64,000 nucleotides of DNA from Rhodanobacteraceae bacterium (GTDB lineage Bacteria > Pseudomonadota > Gammaproteobacteria > Xanthomonadales > Rhodanobacteraceae): the NCBI GenBank assembly GCA_003142815.1, contig PLNP01000024.1:49190-113189 (forward strand), given 5' to 3'. The notes below the pieces were generated by a model that saw only the letters and a list, made by a program, of their open reading frames with translations, made no database searches and had not been told where the DNA came from. How positions within the stretch are numbered: the first letter of the stretch is position 1; every line of letters starts with the position of its first letter. Position numbers and translations under genes: made by a program. Below, piece by piece: positions 44,601 to 52,294 of this stretch.

Positions 44601-46257
44601 GGAAGACGCGTACGCTGTGGCGGGCCGGATCGACCAGACTCAGCCCAGTCAAACCGCCGGCCCAGATGCTGCCGTCGCGGTTCTCGTCCAGGGCCAGCAC
44701 CATGTCGTCGGCGAGGCCACCGGTCGTGGTCTCCGAGGCGGTGTGACGGAACGAGGTCCAAATCTGCCTGGACGGGTCGTAATGCATGAGGCCGGCATTG
44801 GCGGTGCCGATCCACAAGGTGCCGTCGCGCGCCAGGAGCAGGCAGCGCACGTCCGCGTCGGGCAGCCCGCGCGTGCCGGTCGCGTCCTCGGGCAGGAACG
44901 AAACCATGTGATAAGCCGGGTCGAACAGGGCGACGCCGCGATTGCTCGCGACCCAGAGTCGCCCGTTGCCGGCGTCGGCGAATGCATTCACGACCAAGAG
45001 CGGTTTGTGCGTGTTGTCTTTCGCCCCCTGCATCAGCAGGTCGGAGTGATCGTCGAACTGGTTGTGCACCGGATCGTAACGTTTCAGCCCATCGCTTTCG
45101 GTGCCGAGCCACAAGTCGCCTTTGCTGTCCTGGAAGATCGAGCGCACATAATTCGCGGCGGTCTGTGCGTGCGCAGGATCGTGATCGACGATGTAGTGAA
45201 ACAACGTTCCGTCGGGATCGACCTTGGCGATACCGCGTTCCATCGTGCCGATCCAGAGCAAGCCCGAGCGGTCGATGTTGAGGCTGGCGATGATCGCGTC
45301 GGGCAGGCTGCCCTCCAGCACACGGCTGGGTTTCAACCATTGCGTCTGATTCCTGGCCAGATCGACCACGGCCAGACCTTCATGGGGAACCGCGAGCCAC
45401 AAACGGCCGCGCCGGTCCTGGGTCAGCGTGTCGATGGAGTGATGGCCTTCGCTCGGCCAGACCTGCGTTGCCGAGTCGTCCGGCGCGACGCGATAGAGAC
45501 CCTGGCCGGTCGCCACGAAAAGCTGCCGATCCTGATCGATCAGCAGTCCGTTCGCGCCATCGATCTGGTCAGCGGCCACGCGCTCCAGCGCATTTGCACG
45601 CGGGCCCAGGCGCAGCAGGCCGACCGAGCTCGCGATCCACAACGTGCCATCCTCGGCGAGGCCGAATTGATTGATCCGCGCCGGATGATTGGCCACCGGC
45701 GCGATCGCCAGCTGGCGTTTCGGCTGGCCATTGGTGGTGTCGAGCAGGGCGACCCCGGCGTCGTTGCCGACCCACAGTCCGTGGCGCGGATCGGACAGCA
45801 GCGCATGCACGGCGGTCGACCCAGCGGGTGAGCCTGCGATATGCATGCTCCGGAAAGCGCCCGTCGACGGCGTCAGCCGGATCAGTCCAGCGCCGTTCGT
45901 GCCGATCCAGAGGTTGCCGTCGGGATCTTCCACGAGCGCTGAAACCGGCCCTTCCGGCGCACTGTCCGCGGTGTCGCCCGTGTGCTCGTAGGTCGTGAAG
46001 TGGTAGCCGTCGTACCTCTGCAGCCCGCTTGAGGTGCCAACCCAGATGAAGCCGGCGCGATCCTGCAGGATCGCGGTTACCGTGTTCTGTGCAAGACCGC
46101 GATCAGTGCCGATGGTCTGGAAGAAATAGTCGCGGCGGATTGCTTCGCCGTGCGCCCAGGCCGCGCAGACAAGGCAGGCAATGCAGACGAGCAGCCAATT
46201 CATCCGCCAGCGCAAACGCAAACGCGATCGAGCCGGTGGCGACGCGAAAACCCTCAT
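41656..46257 (-). CDS. Large hybrid sensor: two-component-regulator propeller, Y_Y_Y, PAS x2, GGDEF and EAL domains
   Basis: A 1533-residue membrane sensor likely makes and/or degrades cyclic-di-GMP. After a signal segment (MNWLLVCIACLVCAAWAHG) come about fourteen propeller repeats of the type GFIWVGTSSGLQRYD and GNLWIGTNGAGL, forming two periplasmic seven-bladed propellers. A Y_Y_Y domain (~690-780) and one membrane helix (~802-822) follow. Two PAS domains with PAC tails occupy ~850-1095. The GGDEF domain carries an intact RIGGDEF (~1167) and the EAL domain an intact GVEALLRW (~1300). Both active-site motifs are preserved. The start could also be the ATG at 46203. It separates zapA/zapB from ygfB. 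Confidence 0.92.
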   Translation of the reverse strand: MRVFASPPARSRLRLRWRMNWLLVCIACLVCAAWAHGEAIRRDYFFQTIGTDRGLAQNTVTAILQDRAGFIWVGTSSGLQRYDGYHFTTYEHTGDTADSAPEGPVSALVEDPDGNLWIGTNGAGLIRLTPSTGAFRSMHIAGSPAGSTAVHALLSDPRHGLWVGNDAGVALLDTTNGQPKRQLAIAPVANHPARINQFGLAEDGTLWIASSVGLLRLGPRANALERVAADQIDGANGLLIDQDRQLFVATGQGLYRVAPDDSATQVWPSEGHHSIDTLTQDRRGRLWLAVPHEGLAVVDLARNQTQWLKPSRVLEGSLPDAIIASLNIDRSGLLWIGTMERGIAKVDPDGTLFHYIVDHDPAHAQTAANYVRSIFQDSKGDLWLGTESDGLKRYDPVHNQFDDHSDLLMQGAKDNTHKPLLVVNAFADAGNGRLWVASNRGVALFDPAYHMVSFLPEDATGTRGLPDADVRCLLLARDGTLWIGTANAGLMHYDPSRQIWTSFRHTASETTTGGLADDMVLALDENRDGSIWAGGLTGLSLVDPARHSVRVFRNDPNDAHSLGANLVRALKATSDGTLWIGTQAGLSRLDRIDAQHAHFTRWLPRDGLPSGTVYAIADDKMGRLWLSTNRGIAAFDRKTETFHAYTIADGLQGMEFNGGAYTELRDGELAFGGVNGINLFSPQAIVGSRYAAPVVFTNVHIGNRDVRMLPGGNQIEMPAADRLVRFEFAALDFADPERNRFAYQLEGFDDRWIDAGARHDASYTNLDAGRYVFKVRASNHDGYWGDHVATIALRVTPPWWDSLAARIAYLLIAAGALLLWWRAHRRRRQKEENYHLDVREREDRLRLALWGSGDDFWDWSIARGEVVVTGSGDLFKGVSRRALALPFTWLRSHVHPDDRAAVERCLEQHINHATDTFESEHRFRSHRGDWIWSLARGKIVERDEDGQPLRMCGTARNVTAERAAEQDRRVAQEVIRSMAEAVSVSDLEFRFLTVNPAFTRITGWRQEEVAGQPAALLNSSQHPMDHYLALREELQRNGYWRGELWQRRKDGEEFLSWAEVSEVRDANGVRTHFVGVISDITDRKRAEQELRYLANYDALTGLPNRTLLSERIGHAIVRARSTARKIAVLFLDLDRFKHVNDSMGHATGDRMLKAAGSRLRQVVREGDSVARIGGDEFTIVLEDIASSVEAERIAEKVIAAFEEPLELDNGQEVVISLSIGISMYPDHGQSPSDLLKFADTAMYQAKEHGRKTWMVYTEAMDAAARLRATMVAALSKALERNELALMYQPKLSLLDERISGVEALLRWRSADLGDVSPDVFIPIAEETGLIIEIGDWVVAQACAQLARWREAGIGDITMSVNVSVAQLLRGDLIRRLCDVLAECDIAPNLLELELTESMVMANAEQSITTLRRLKAIGVSLTIDDFGTGYSSLSYLKRLPIDALKIDKEFVGDITTDPDDEAITATVITMAHSLGLNVIAEGVEHVEQVEYLREQGCDEIQGHWLAFPLPPDQCLAFLSERAQRRRVALGGAAR

Positions 46258-46373
46258 GGGTGCGAACTTTCAAATCTCAGGTTGCCGCGAGTGTAGGCAA
46301 ACCCAGCCAGTTGCGCCACGCGTTTGCATGGCGCTAGTAAACTCGCGAGGACTTCACCGCGAATCGATCCGGG

Positions 46374-46925
46374 ATGAGCACCGACTTTGACCATGGCGAA
46401 CTGGCCAAAACACTTGAGACCCTTTACCTGGGCGTCAACGCAAGCGATTTGCATGGCTCCCTGACGGGTTGTCTTTGCGCAGGTGCGTGCATGGGCGTCG
46501 AAGATTGGCTCGACGCGCTGCAACTGGATTTCGACGATCCCGGTGTCGCCCGCTGCGAAGTTTTGCAGCGATTGTATCGGAGCTGTCGTTCACAAGTGGA
46601 AGATTCGCCGGTCCATATCATCCCGTTGTTGCCTGCGCGCACTGCGCCAATGCCTCAGCGCGCGGACGCATTGGTGGAATGGTGCCGCGGATTTCTCGGC
46701 GGTTTCGGGCTCGGCGGAGCGACGCAACGCGCCCGGTTGTCGTCTGACGCCAGCGGGATCCTCCACGATTTGGGTGTGATCGCGGCCAGCCATTTCGACT
46801 ATGCCGACAACACCGAAGACGAGCAGGCGCTTGCCGACGTGATCGATTTCGTGCGCACCGGCTGCGCGTTCCTGCGCCGCGAAATTAGCGCTGCCGCTCG
46901 CGCGCCGGCGCGGGTACTGCATTGA
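46374..46925 (+). CDS. ygfB: UPF0149 family protein YgfB
   Basis: The 183-residue helical protein has the UPF0149 pattern: ASDLHGSLTGCLCAGA near the start, WCRGFLGGFGLGG in the middle and DEQALADVIDFVRTGCAFL near the end. In pseudomonads YgfB affects antibiotic-resistance gene expression, but the biochemical role is unclear. It precedes pepP on the same strand, as in E. coli and many gammaproteobacteria. The gap to pepP is 119 nt. Confidence 0.9.
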   Translation: MSTDFDHGELAKTLETLYLGVNASDLHGSLTGCLCAGACMGVEDWLDALQLDFDDPGVARCEVLQRLYRSCRSQVEDSPVHIIPLLPARTAPMPQRADALVEWCRGFLGGFGLGGATQRARLSSDASGILHDLGVIAASHFDYADNTEDEQALADVIDFVRTGCAFLRREISAAARAPARVLH

Positions 46926-47044
46926 AACGCGTGGCGCTTCCGTGCAGGATCGCCCGCGCCGGCTACGCTCTGCAGCGCGTGAATCGCTCGTAGAATGAGC
47001 GGCAGCGTTCGCCCACCACGCACCCAACCGACGACCGGACGAAA

Positions 47045-48355
47045 ATGATCGAACCAAAGGAATTCGCACGCCGGCGCCGGCAACTGATGCGCATGGCCGG
47101 CAACGACGCGATCGTGATCGTCGCGGCCGCACCGGAACGGGTGCGCAACAACGACGCACACTATCCGTATCGCCAGGACAGCGATTTCCATTACCTGTCC
47201 GGCTTCGCCGAGCCGGATGCGGTGCTCGTGCTGGTGCCCGGCCGTGCCGCCAGCGAGACGATCCTTTTCTGCCGTGAGCGCGATCGTGAGCGCGAGCGCT
47301 GGGACGGCCCGCGCGCCGGCACCGAGGGCGCGATCGCGGCGCACGGCATGGACGATGCGTTCCCGATCGACGACATCGACGACATCCTGCCCGGCCTGAT
47401 CGAAGGCCGTACGCGCGTCTACTACCATTTCGGCCGCGACACCGAGTTCGACCTCAAGCTGATCGGCTGGGTCAACCGCGTGCGCGCTCTGGTGCGCCAG
47501 GGCGCCAAGCCACCGCACGAGTTCGTCGCGCTGTCGCACCTGCTGCATGATTTGCGCCTGTACAAGTCGCGCGGCGAGCTGCGCCTGATGCGCAAGGCCG
47601 CGAAGATCGCGGCCGGCGCGCATGTGCGCGCGATGCGCGCGGCGCGGCCGGGCATGAACGAACACGAGGTCGAGGCGGAATTCCTGCACGCGTTCCGCAG
47701 CAACGATGCGGTGCCGAGTTACGAGCCGATCGTCGGCGGCGGCGCGAATGGCTGCGTGCTGCACTATCGCGCGAACAACGCGCCATTGCGCGATGGCGAC
47801 CTGCTGTTGATCGATGCTGGCGCCGAATACCAGTGCTATGCGTCGGACATCACGCGCACGTTCCCGGTCAACGGTCGCTTCTCGCCGGAACAGCGCTCGC
47901 TGTACGACATTGTGCTCGCCGCGCAACTCGCCGGAATCGACGAAGTGCGCGCCGGTCGAACCTTCGATGCGTACCATGACGCCGCGGTGCGCACGATCAC
48001 GCGCGGCCTTATCAAGCTCGGTTTGCTCGAAGGCAGCGTCGAGAGAAATCTGCGCGAACACACATACCGCAAGTTCTACATGCACAAGACTGGACACTGG
48101 CTCGGCCTTGACGTGCACGACGTTGGCGACTACCGCATCGACGGCGAGTTTCGCGTGCTCGAGCCCGGCATGGTTGTCACCGTCGAGCCCGGCATCTACA
48201 TCGCGCCGGACCAGAAAGGCGTACCGGCGCGCTTTCGTGGCATCGGTATCCGCATCGAAGACGACGTGGTCGTGACCGATGGCGACCCCGAAGTGATTTC
48301 CGCCGGCGCGCCAAAAGACCCCGATGCGATCGAAGCGTTGATGGCGCGGCAGTGA
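47045..48355 (+). CDS. pepP: Xaa-Pro aminopeptidase PepP
   Basis: It removes N-terminal residues that precede proline. The aminopeptidase P N-terminal domain opens with PKEFARRRRQLMRMAGND and has NNDAHYPYRQDSDFHYLSGF. The pita-bread domain has the metal ligands in LLIDAGAEYQCYASDITRTF, the His in HKTGHWLGLDVHDVGDY and Glu residues in GMVVTVEPGIYI and GIGIRIEDDVVV. Length is 436 residues, as in E. coli PepP. The gene is complete, and ATG 47045 fits the family. Confidence 0.95.
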   Translation: MIEPKEFARRRRQLMRMAGNDAIVIVAAAPERVRNNDAHYPYRQDSDFHYLSGFAEPDAVLVLVPGRAASETILFCRERDRERERWDGPRAGTEGAIAAHGMDDAFPIDDIDDILPGLIEGRTRVYYHFGRDTEFDLKLIGWVNRVRALVRQGAKPPHEFVALSHLLHDLRLYKSRGELRLMRKAAKIAAGAHVRAMRAARPGMNEHEVEAEFLHAFRSNDAVPSYEPIVGGGANGCVLHYRANNAPLRDGDLLLIDAGAEYQCYASDITRTFPVNGRFSPEQRSLYDIVLAAQLAGIDEVRAGRTFDAYHDAAVRTITRGLIKLGLLEGSVERNLREHTYRKFYMHKTGHWLGLDVHDVGDYRIDGEFRVLEPGMVVTVEPGIYIAPDQKGVPARFRGIGIRIEDDVVVTDGDPEVISAGAPKDPDAIEALMARQ

Positions 48356-48370
48356 TGCGAAAGTCTTTCG

Positions 48371-48443
48371 GTGGGAGTGTCGGCAGGCGCGATGCTTTCA
48401 AAGGGTGCACAAGAAAGAGCATCGCGCCTGCCGGCGCTCCCAC
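48371..48443. repeat. REP-like inverted pair (GTCGGCAGGCGCGATGCT type)
   Basis: The arms 48371-48396 and 48418-48443 are reverse complements with one mismatch, around a 21-nt loop. The ends GTGGGAG/CTCCCAC and the GCGATGCT inner end match the other REP pairs, but the core (TCGGCAGGC) is different in both arms together. That means paired changes keep the stem. It lies between pepP and the AcvB-like gene. Confidence 0.8.
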
Positions 48444-48482
48444 CACATCTGCTCCCGCCGCGCGCGCTCCCACAGGACAGTG

Positions 48483-49901
48483 ATGGCCATGAGCTTGCTG
48501 AGCTTGATCCTCAAGGCGGCGGTCACGCTGGTGTTCGCGATGACCACGCAGGTTGCGGCGGCGGAAACGCTCGACTACGGCCTGTTCGGCACCTTGCACC
48601 TCAGTCGACCGGTCGTTGCAATCGCGCATACCGCATTGCTTTTTTCCGACAGCAGCGGCTGGACCGCGCGCCAGGATCGCCTCTCCGCTGCGCTTGCCAG
48701 GCAGGGCGCGTTCGTGGTCGGTATCGATCTGGCGGCCTATCTCAAACGCATGGAGGCGCTCGGCGATCGCTGCGCGTATCCGGCCGGCCACGTCGAGGAG
48801 GTCGCGCACTGGATCGAACGCCACGAAGGGCTTGCCGACTACACGGTTCCGCTGGTCGTCGGCGACGGTGCCGGCGCGACGTTCGCGTATGCGCTGACCG
48901 CGCAGGCGCCGGCCGGTACCTTCGAAGGTCTGATCACGCTTGGCTGGGATGCGGCCCTGCGGTTTCCAAAAAACTTTTGCGCGGGGGACGCCGGTGCGCC
49001 GACCGCGGCGGCCGCCAAGGGTGGCTTTCGCGTCGTGCCAGTCGCAAAGCTGCCGGTGCGCTGGTTGCCGCGACCGTTCGCCACGGATGCGCGAACGAAC
49101 GGCCTCGGCGCGATTCTCGACAGCGCGTGGCACGCGATCGCGGCGTTGCTGCCGCCGCTCGCGGCGCGCGAGGCGGGCAGCGACGTGGGTTTGGCCTATG
49201 CGCGCTGGCGTCAGCGCGAGGATGCGGCCATGACCCCGCTGCCGGACGATGTCGCCGACCTGCCGCTGACTGAAATCGCACCGACCGCCACCGCGCCGAA
49301 TGCGGCCGCGGCGCATCGGATCGCGATCATCGTGACTGGCGACGGCGGCTGGGCCGGCCTCGATCGCGGCGTGGCCGACGCGTTGACCGCGCAAGGCATT
49401 CGCGTGGTCGGATTTTCGACGTTGAAATTCTTCTGGCACAAGCAGACCGCCGATGCCCCTGCCGCGGCGATCGCACGCGTGATTGCGCACTACGGCAAGA
49501 CCGACGCGGCCGCGCGTTTCGTGGTGATCGGTTATTCGTTTGGCGCCAGTCTGGTCCCGGTCGTGATCAACCGCCTGCCCGATGCGTTGCGCGAACGCGT
49601 GGACGGCGGCGTGATGATTTCGCCCGACGACGCGGCGGTGTTCGAGATCCACGTCGGCGACTGGTTCGGCTCGACCCGCCACGACGACACCTTGCCGATT
49701 GGCCCGGAAATCGCGGCAAGCAAGGTGCCGCTGGTCTGTGTGCACGGCGCCGACGAAGAGGACAGTTTCTGCCTCAGGCCGCAACCACCAACCGTGCACG
49801 TGGTTTCGCTGCCGGGCGGTCATCACTACAACGGCGACTACGCGGCGCTCGGTGCGCTGATCGTGCAGAGCCTGCCGACACGAGCGCCAGCCGCGCCGTA
49901 G
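48483..49901 (+). CDS. AcvB/VirJ-like two-domain protein
   Basis: A signal peptide (AVTLVFAMTTQVAAAE) leads to a periplasmic protein with two alpha/beta-hydrolase-like domains. The first has VVGDGAGATFAYAL, where the nucleophile position is not Ser. The second (from RIAIIVTGDGGWAGLDRGVADAL) has the nucleophile elbow GYSFGASLVPV. This layout matches AcvB, which in Agrobacterium hydrolyses lysyl-phosphatidylglycerol made by the MprF homologue LpiA; the shorter VirJ is its single-domain relative. With mprF at 52295 and a single-domain VirJ-like gene at 55119, a lysyl-PG turnover role is plausible. The in-frame stretch before 48483 comes from the REP element and is not coding. Confidence 0.78.
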   Translation: MAMSLLSLILKAAVTLVFAMTTQVAAAETLDYGLFGTLHLSRPVVAIAHTALLFSDSSGWTARQDRLSAALARQGAFVVGIDLAAYLKRMEALGDRCAYPAGHVEEVAHWIERHEGLADYTVPLVVGDGAGATFAYALTAQAPAGTFEGLITLGWDAALRFPKNFCAGDAGAPTAAAAKGGFRVVPVAKLPVRWLPRPFATDARTNGLGAILDSAWHAIAALLPPLAAREAGSDVGLAYARWRQREDAAMTPLPDDVADLPLTEIAPTATAPNAAAAHRIAIIVTGDGGWAGLDRGVADALTAQGIRVVGFSTLKFFWHKQTADAPAAAIARVIAHYGKTDAAARFVVIGYSFGASLVPVVINRLPDALRERVDGGVMISPDDAAVFEIHVGDWFGSTRHDDTLPIGPEIAASKVPLVCVHGADEEDSFCLRPQPPTVHVVSLPGGHHYNGDYAALGALIVQSLPTRAPAAP

Positions 49902-50058
49902 AGGGGGCCCTGCGACGAAATAATCCGTCCAGGACATTCTTGCTCGCGCGATCCGTGGCCGCCCTTCGCCGCCGACGCAAGACCGTCCGGGGAGGGCGCG
50001 AGGAACGCGCGCCGAATCGCTCATATACTGGAGTTCATGCTTTCACGCTGCAGGACTC

Positions 50059-50572
50059 ATGTCGTGCAAGGCCACCCATCGCAACACCCTTCGCCTGTTG
50101 TTTGCGCTGTGCGCCTGCGCACTCGGCGACATCTCACGGCGGCGCGCGCCGATCCGCCGACGCCGGTAGCGGCGAACGCCGATGCCGCCGCACCGACGAT
50201 CGCGACGGTCACCTTGCAACCGGTCGCGCCGAGCGATAATGGCGTCGCGCCCGCGGTCGATCCGGGCGCGGCATCCGTTTCGAGGATTTGCCGAACGGCA
50301 TCGGCCTGCGCGTGCGCGTGTTGACCCGCAACCAACGCGAGCATGTGGGCGTCATCCGTGGCGCCGACGCGCGCGACGTCATCCTGTCGGTGAACCAGCA
50401 CGGCGGCAGCGCGACGTATGTGCTGAGCCGCGAGCAGATTCGAATTGACCGATTTCGACCCGGCAAACCGGTCAATCGTCCCGCCGCATCGCCAGAAGTG
50501 GCCGCGATATCGGAACGCTGGCAGATGTGCTTCCATGCTCGTCCGCAGTGCGACCTGCACAGGCCTTATTGA
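50059..50572 (+). pseudogene. Frameshifted small secreted protein, paralogue of the next gene
   Basis: Three frames carry parts of one protein. First is a signal peptide MSCKATHRNTLRLLFALCAC. In a second frame comes a Pro/Ala linker (ADPPTPVAANADAAAP). In a third comes the end domain LPNGIGLRVRVLTRNQREHV followed by GVIRGADARDVILSVNQHGG and YVLSREQIRIDRF. The end domain matches the end of the gene at 50714 (HRGVVKAVDAEQMTLQVHSP, YTLRREQIVRIDLR). Two indels therefore separate it from a working gene. It looks like a decaying tandem duplicate. Confidence 0.6.
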
Positions 50573-50603
50573 TCCGGCACTCAACTCGTTTGAGTGCCCT
50601 CCG

Positions 50604-50687
50604 CTTGCCCTCCCCAGCACCAGCGGGGAGGGCAAGGGTGGGGGGATTGATTCGGTCGATTGGGATCTGAATTCTTTCCGAATCAAT
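50604..50687. repeat. Composite repeat: CTTGCCCTCCCC hairpin plus 42-nt element (copy 2)
   Basis: CTTGCCCTCCCC (50604-50615) and GGGGAGGGCAAG (50625-50636) form a perfect 12-bp hairpin. Nine bases later starts the second 42-nt element (50646-50687), with the same ATTGATTCGG/CCGAATCAAT ends as at 8401. It lies directly upstream of the gene at 50714. Confidence 0.7.
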
Positions 50688-50713
50688 AGCGCTGCAAACG
50701 GGGACATTGACGC

Positions 50714-51196
50714 ATGACAACGTGGATTTCTGCGAGCTGGATGGTCGGGGTGGGCCTATTGCTCGCGCTGAACGCGCACGCGGCCCTCGACGACGACGAA
50801 GCGCGGATCGAGGTCCTGGTGCGCGCCGAGCGCGCGCTGGCAGCCGCAGGGATGCCCGCGCCCACGGGCGCCGATTTGCCCGCGATCGCCGTCGTCACCG
50901 CAGCGCCGCCAGCGCCGGTCATCGCCGAGCCGGTCGCGCCGGCACCGAGCGCCGCGCCGCCCAGGGACAGCTGGATTGCGCCCGCGGAGCCAGCCGGCGG
51001 CTTGCCGTTCAGCGATCTCGCGCGGCATATCGGCGACCGGGTTGCGGTCGTTACCGCCGGCGCGCGCGTGCATCGCGGCGTCGTCAAGGCTGTGGATGCG
51101 GAACAGATGACCCTGCAGGTGCACAGCCCCGGTATCGGGGGAGCCGCCGCCTACACGCTGCGCCGCGAGCAGATCGTGCGTATCGATCTGCGTTGA
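50714..51196 (+). CDS. Small secreted protein of unknown function
   Basis: I do not recognise a named family. The 160-residue protein has a signal peptide (SASWMVGVGLLLALNAHA), an acidic helix (DDDEARIEVLVRAERALAAAG), a Pro/Ala-rich linker and a compact end domain (~100-160). The last has beta-strand character: IGDRVAVVTAGARVHRGVVK, then MTLQVHSPGIGG and YTLRREQIVRIDLR. The end domain recalls small SH3- or LSM-like barrels (VxxxxGxxxxGxV...), which is a guess. A frameshifted paralogue lies immediately upstream, and the DUF2167-like gene follows after 10 nt, probably in one transcript. Confidence 0.7.
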   Translation: MTTWISASWMVGVGLLLALNAHAALDDDEARIEVLVRAERALAAAGMPAPTGADLPAIAVVTAAPPAPVIAEPVAPAPSAAPPRDSWIAPAEPAGGLPFSDLARHIGDRVAVVTAGARVHRGVVKAVDAEQMTLQVHSPGIGGAAAYTLRREQIVRIDLR

Positions 51197-51206
51197 CGGA
51201 ACGTCG

Positions 51207-52229
51207 ATGCCCAACGAGATCCAGCCCCTTGCCGCGTTGCCGATCCTGGCCGGCCTTCTCTACCTGCTCGCGATCGTGCGCATGTGGCGAACCCGCCGCG
51301 GCCTCGCTGTCGTGATGCTGGTTTTTCCGCCCGCCGTGCTGTACGCGCTGGTGCGCCACTGGCACGACAGGCGCAACAACATCCGGGTGCCGACGTTCGG
51401 CGCCATGGCGGCGCTCGCGTTATGGTCGGGCCTGATTGTCGCAGGCGTCGGCGCGGCGCCCGGAACGCGTGATGGCAGCGCGCGCGGTGAGTCGCCGCAC
51501 GATGCGCTGGTGGCCGATGCCCACGGTCGTGTCGACGGTCGCAAGTTGCGCCTTGCGGTCGCCTTGGCGAACCTGCCCTACCGCAGCGGCCATGTCGAAT
51601 TGGCGCGCGTGCACGCACTGATCGACGTGCCGGCGCATTTCCACTTCATCGCTGGCCGGGATCTGCAAACGCTGTACGCGGGAACGGACAGCGACCGCGG
51701 CCAAAACACGGTCGGCTGGCTCGTCCATGAAAGCGTGAATCTCGCCGCCGCCGACGCCTGGTTCGTCAAGATCGAATGGATGGGCGACGGTTTCATCGCG
51801 GAGAACGATCTGGCGGTATATGCGCACCAGGCGCTGCTCGCCGATGCGCAGCATGCGACCGCGCAACGCTCGGGCCTGCAGGGGCAGGGCGCGACGGGCT
51901 TCAGCCTCATCCGTTATGCCGAGCCACCGGCGTTCGACGCGGCCCACCATGGCGTGACCTGGGTCGAGGAGCTTGCCTACGCGAACCAGAACAAGCATCG
52001 CCTCGATTGTTACGCGGCCAAGCTCGGTCGCGGCGGCGCGCTGGTCTATTCGATGAGCGCGATCGGCATGCAACGCCAGGAGCTGTGCCTGCGCGCCGTG
52101 CGTCTGGCTGCCACCCGCACGGAGTTCGCGAGCGGGCATGCCTACACCGATCACTGGGGGCTGTTCGATCGCTACGCCGACTACGATGTGGTCGAACTGA
52201 TCACGGGGGTCGCCGCGTTGCAGCGCTAG
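51207..52229 (+). CDS. DUF2167-like membrane-anchored protein
   Basis: The N-terminus has three hydrophobic segments (about 7-24, 30-45, 62-80), giving a membrane anchor. The remainder matches the DUF2167 pattern seen in YtxH-like bacterial proteins: LIDVPAHFHFIAGRDLQTLY, VGWLVHE, WFVKIEWMGDGFIAEND, GFSLIRYAEPPAFDAAHHGV and TWVEELAYANQNKHRLDCYA. The function of DUF2167 is unknown. An unusually long N-terminal membrane part is fused to it. It is 10 nt after the preceding small secreted-protein gene and ends 65 nt from the convergent mprF. Confidence 0.65.
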   Translation: MPNEIQPLAALPILAGLLYLLAIVRMWRTRRGLAVVMLVFPPAVLYALVRHWHDRRNNIRVPTFGAMAALALWSGLIVAGVGAAPGTRDGSARGESPHDALVADAHGRVDGRKLRLAVALANLPYRSGHVELARVHALIDVPAHFHFIAGRDLQTLYAGTDSDRGQNTVGWLVHESVNLAAADAWFVKIEWMGDGFIAENDLAVYAHQALLADAQHATAQRSGLQGQGATGFSLIRYAEPPAFDAAHHGVTWVEELAYANQNKHRLDCYAAKLGRGGALVYSMSAIGMQRQELCLRAVRLAATRTEFASGHAYTDHWGLFDRYADYDVVELITGVAALQR

Positions 52230-52294
52230 GCGCCGTGGCCACGGCTGCACCGCGCCGGTGTCGATCGCCGCCGCCGCGCGGAAAGGACCTCGTA

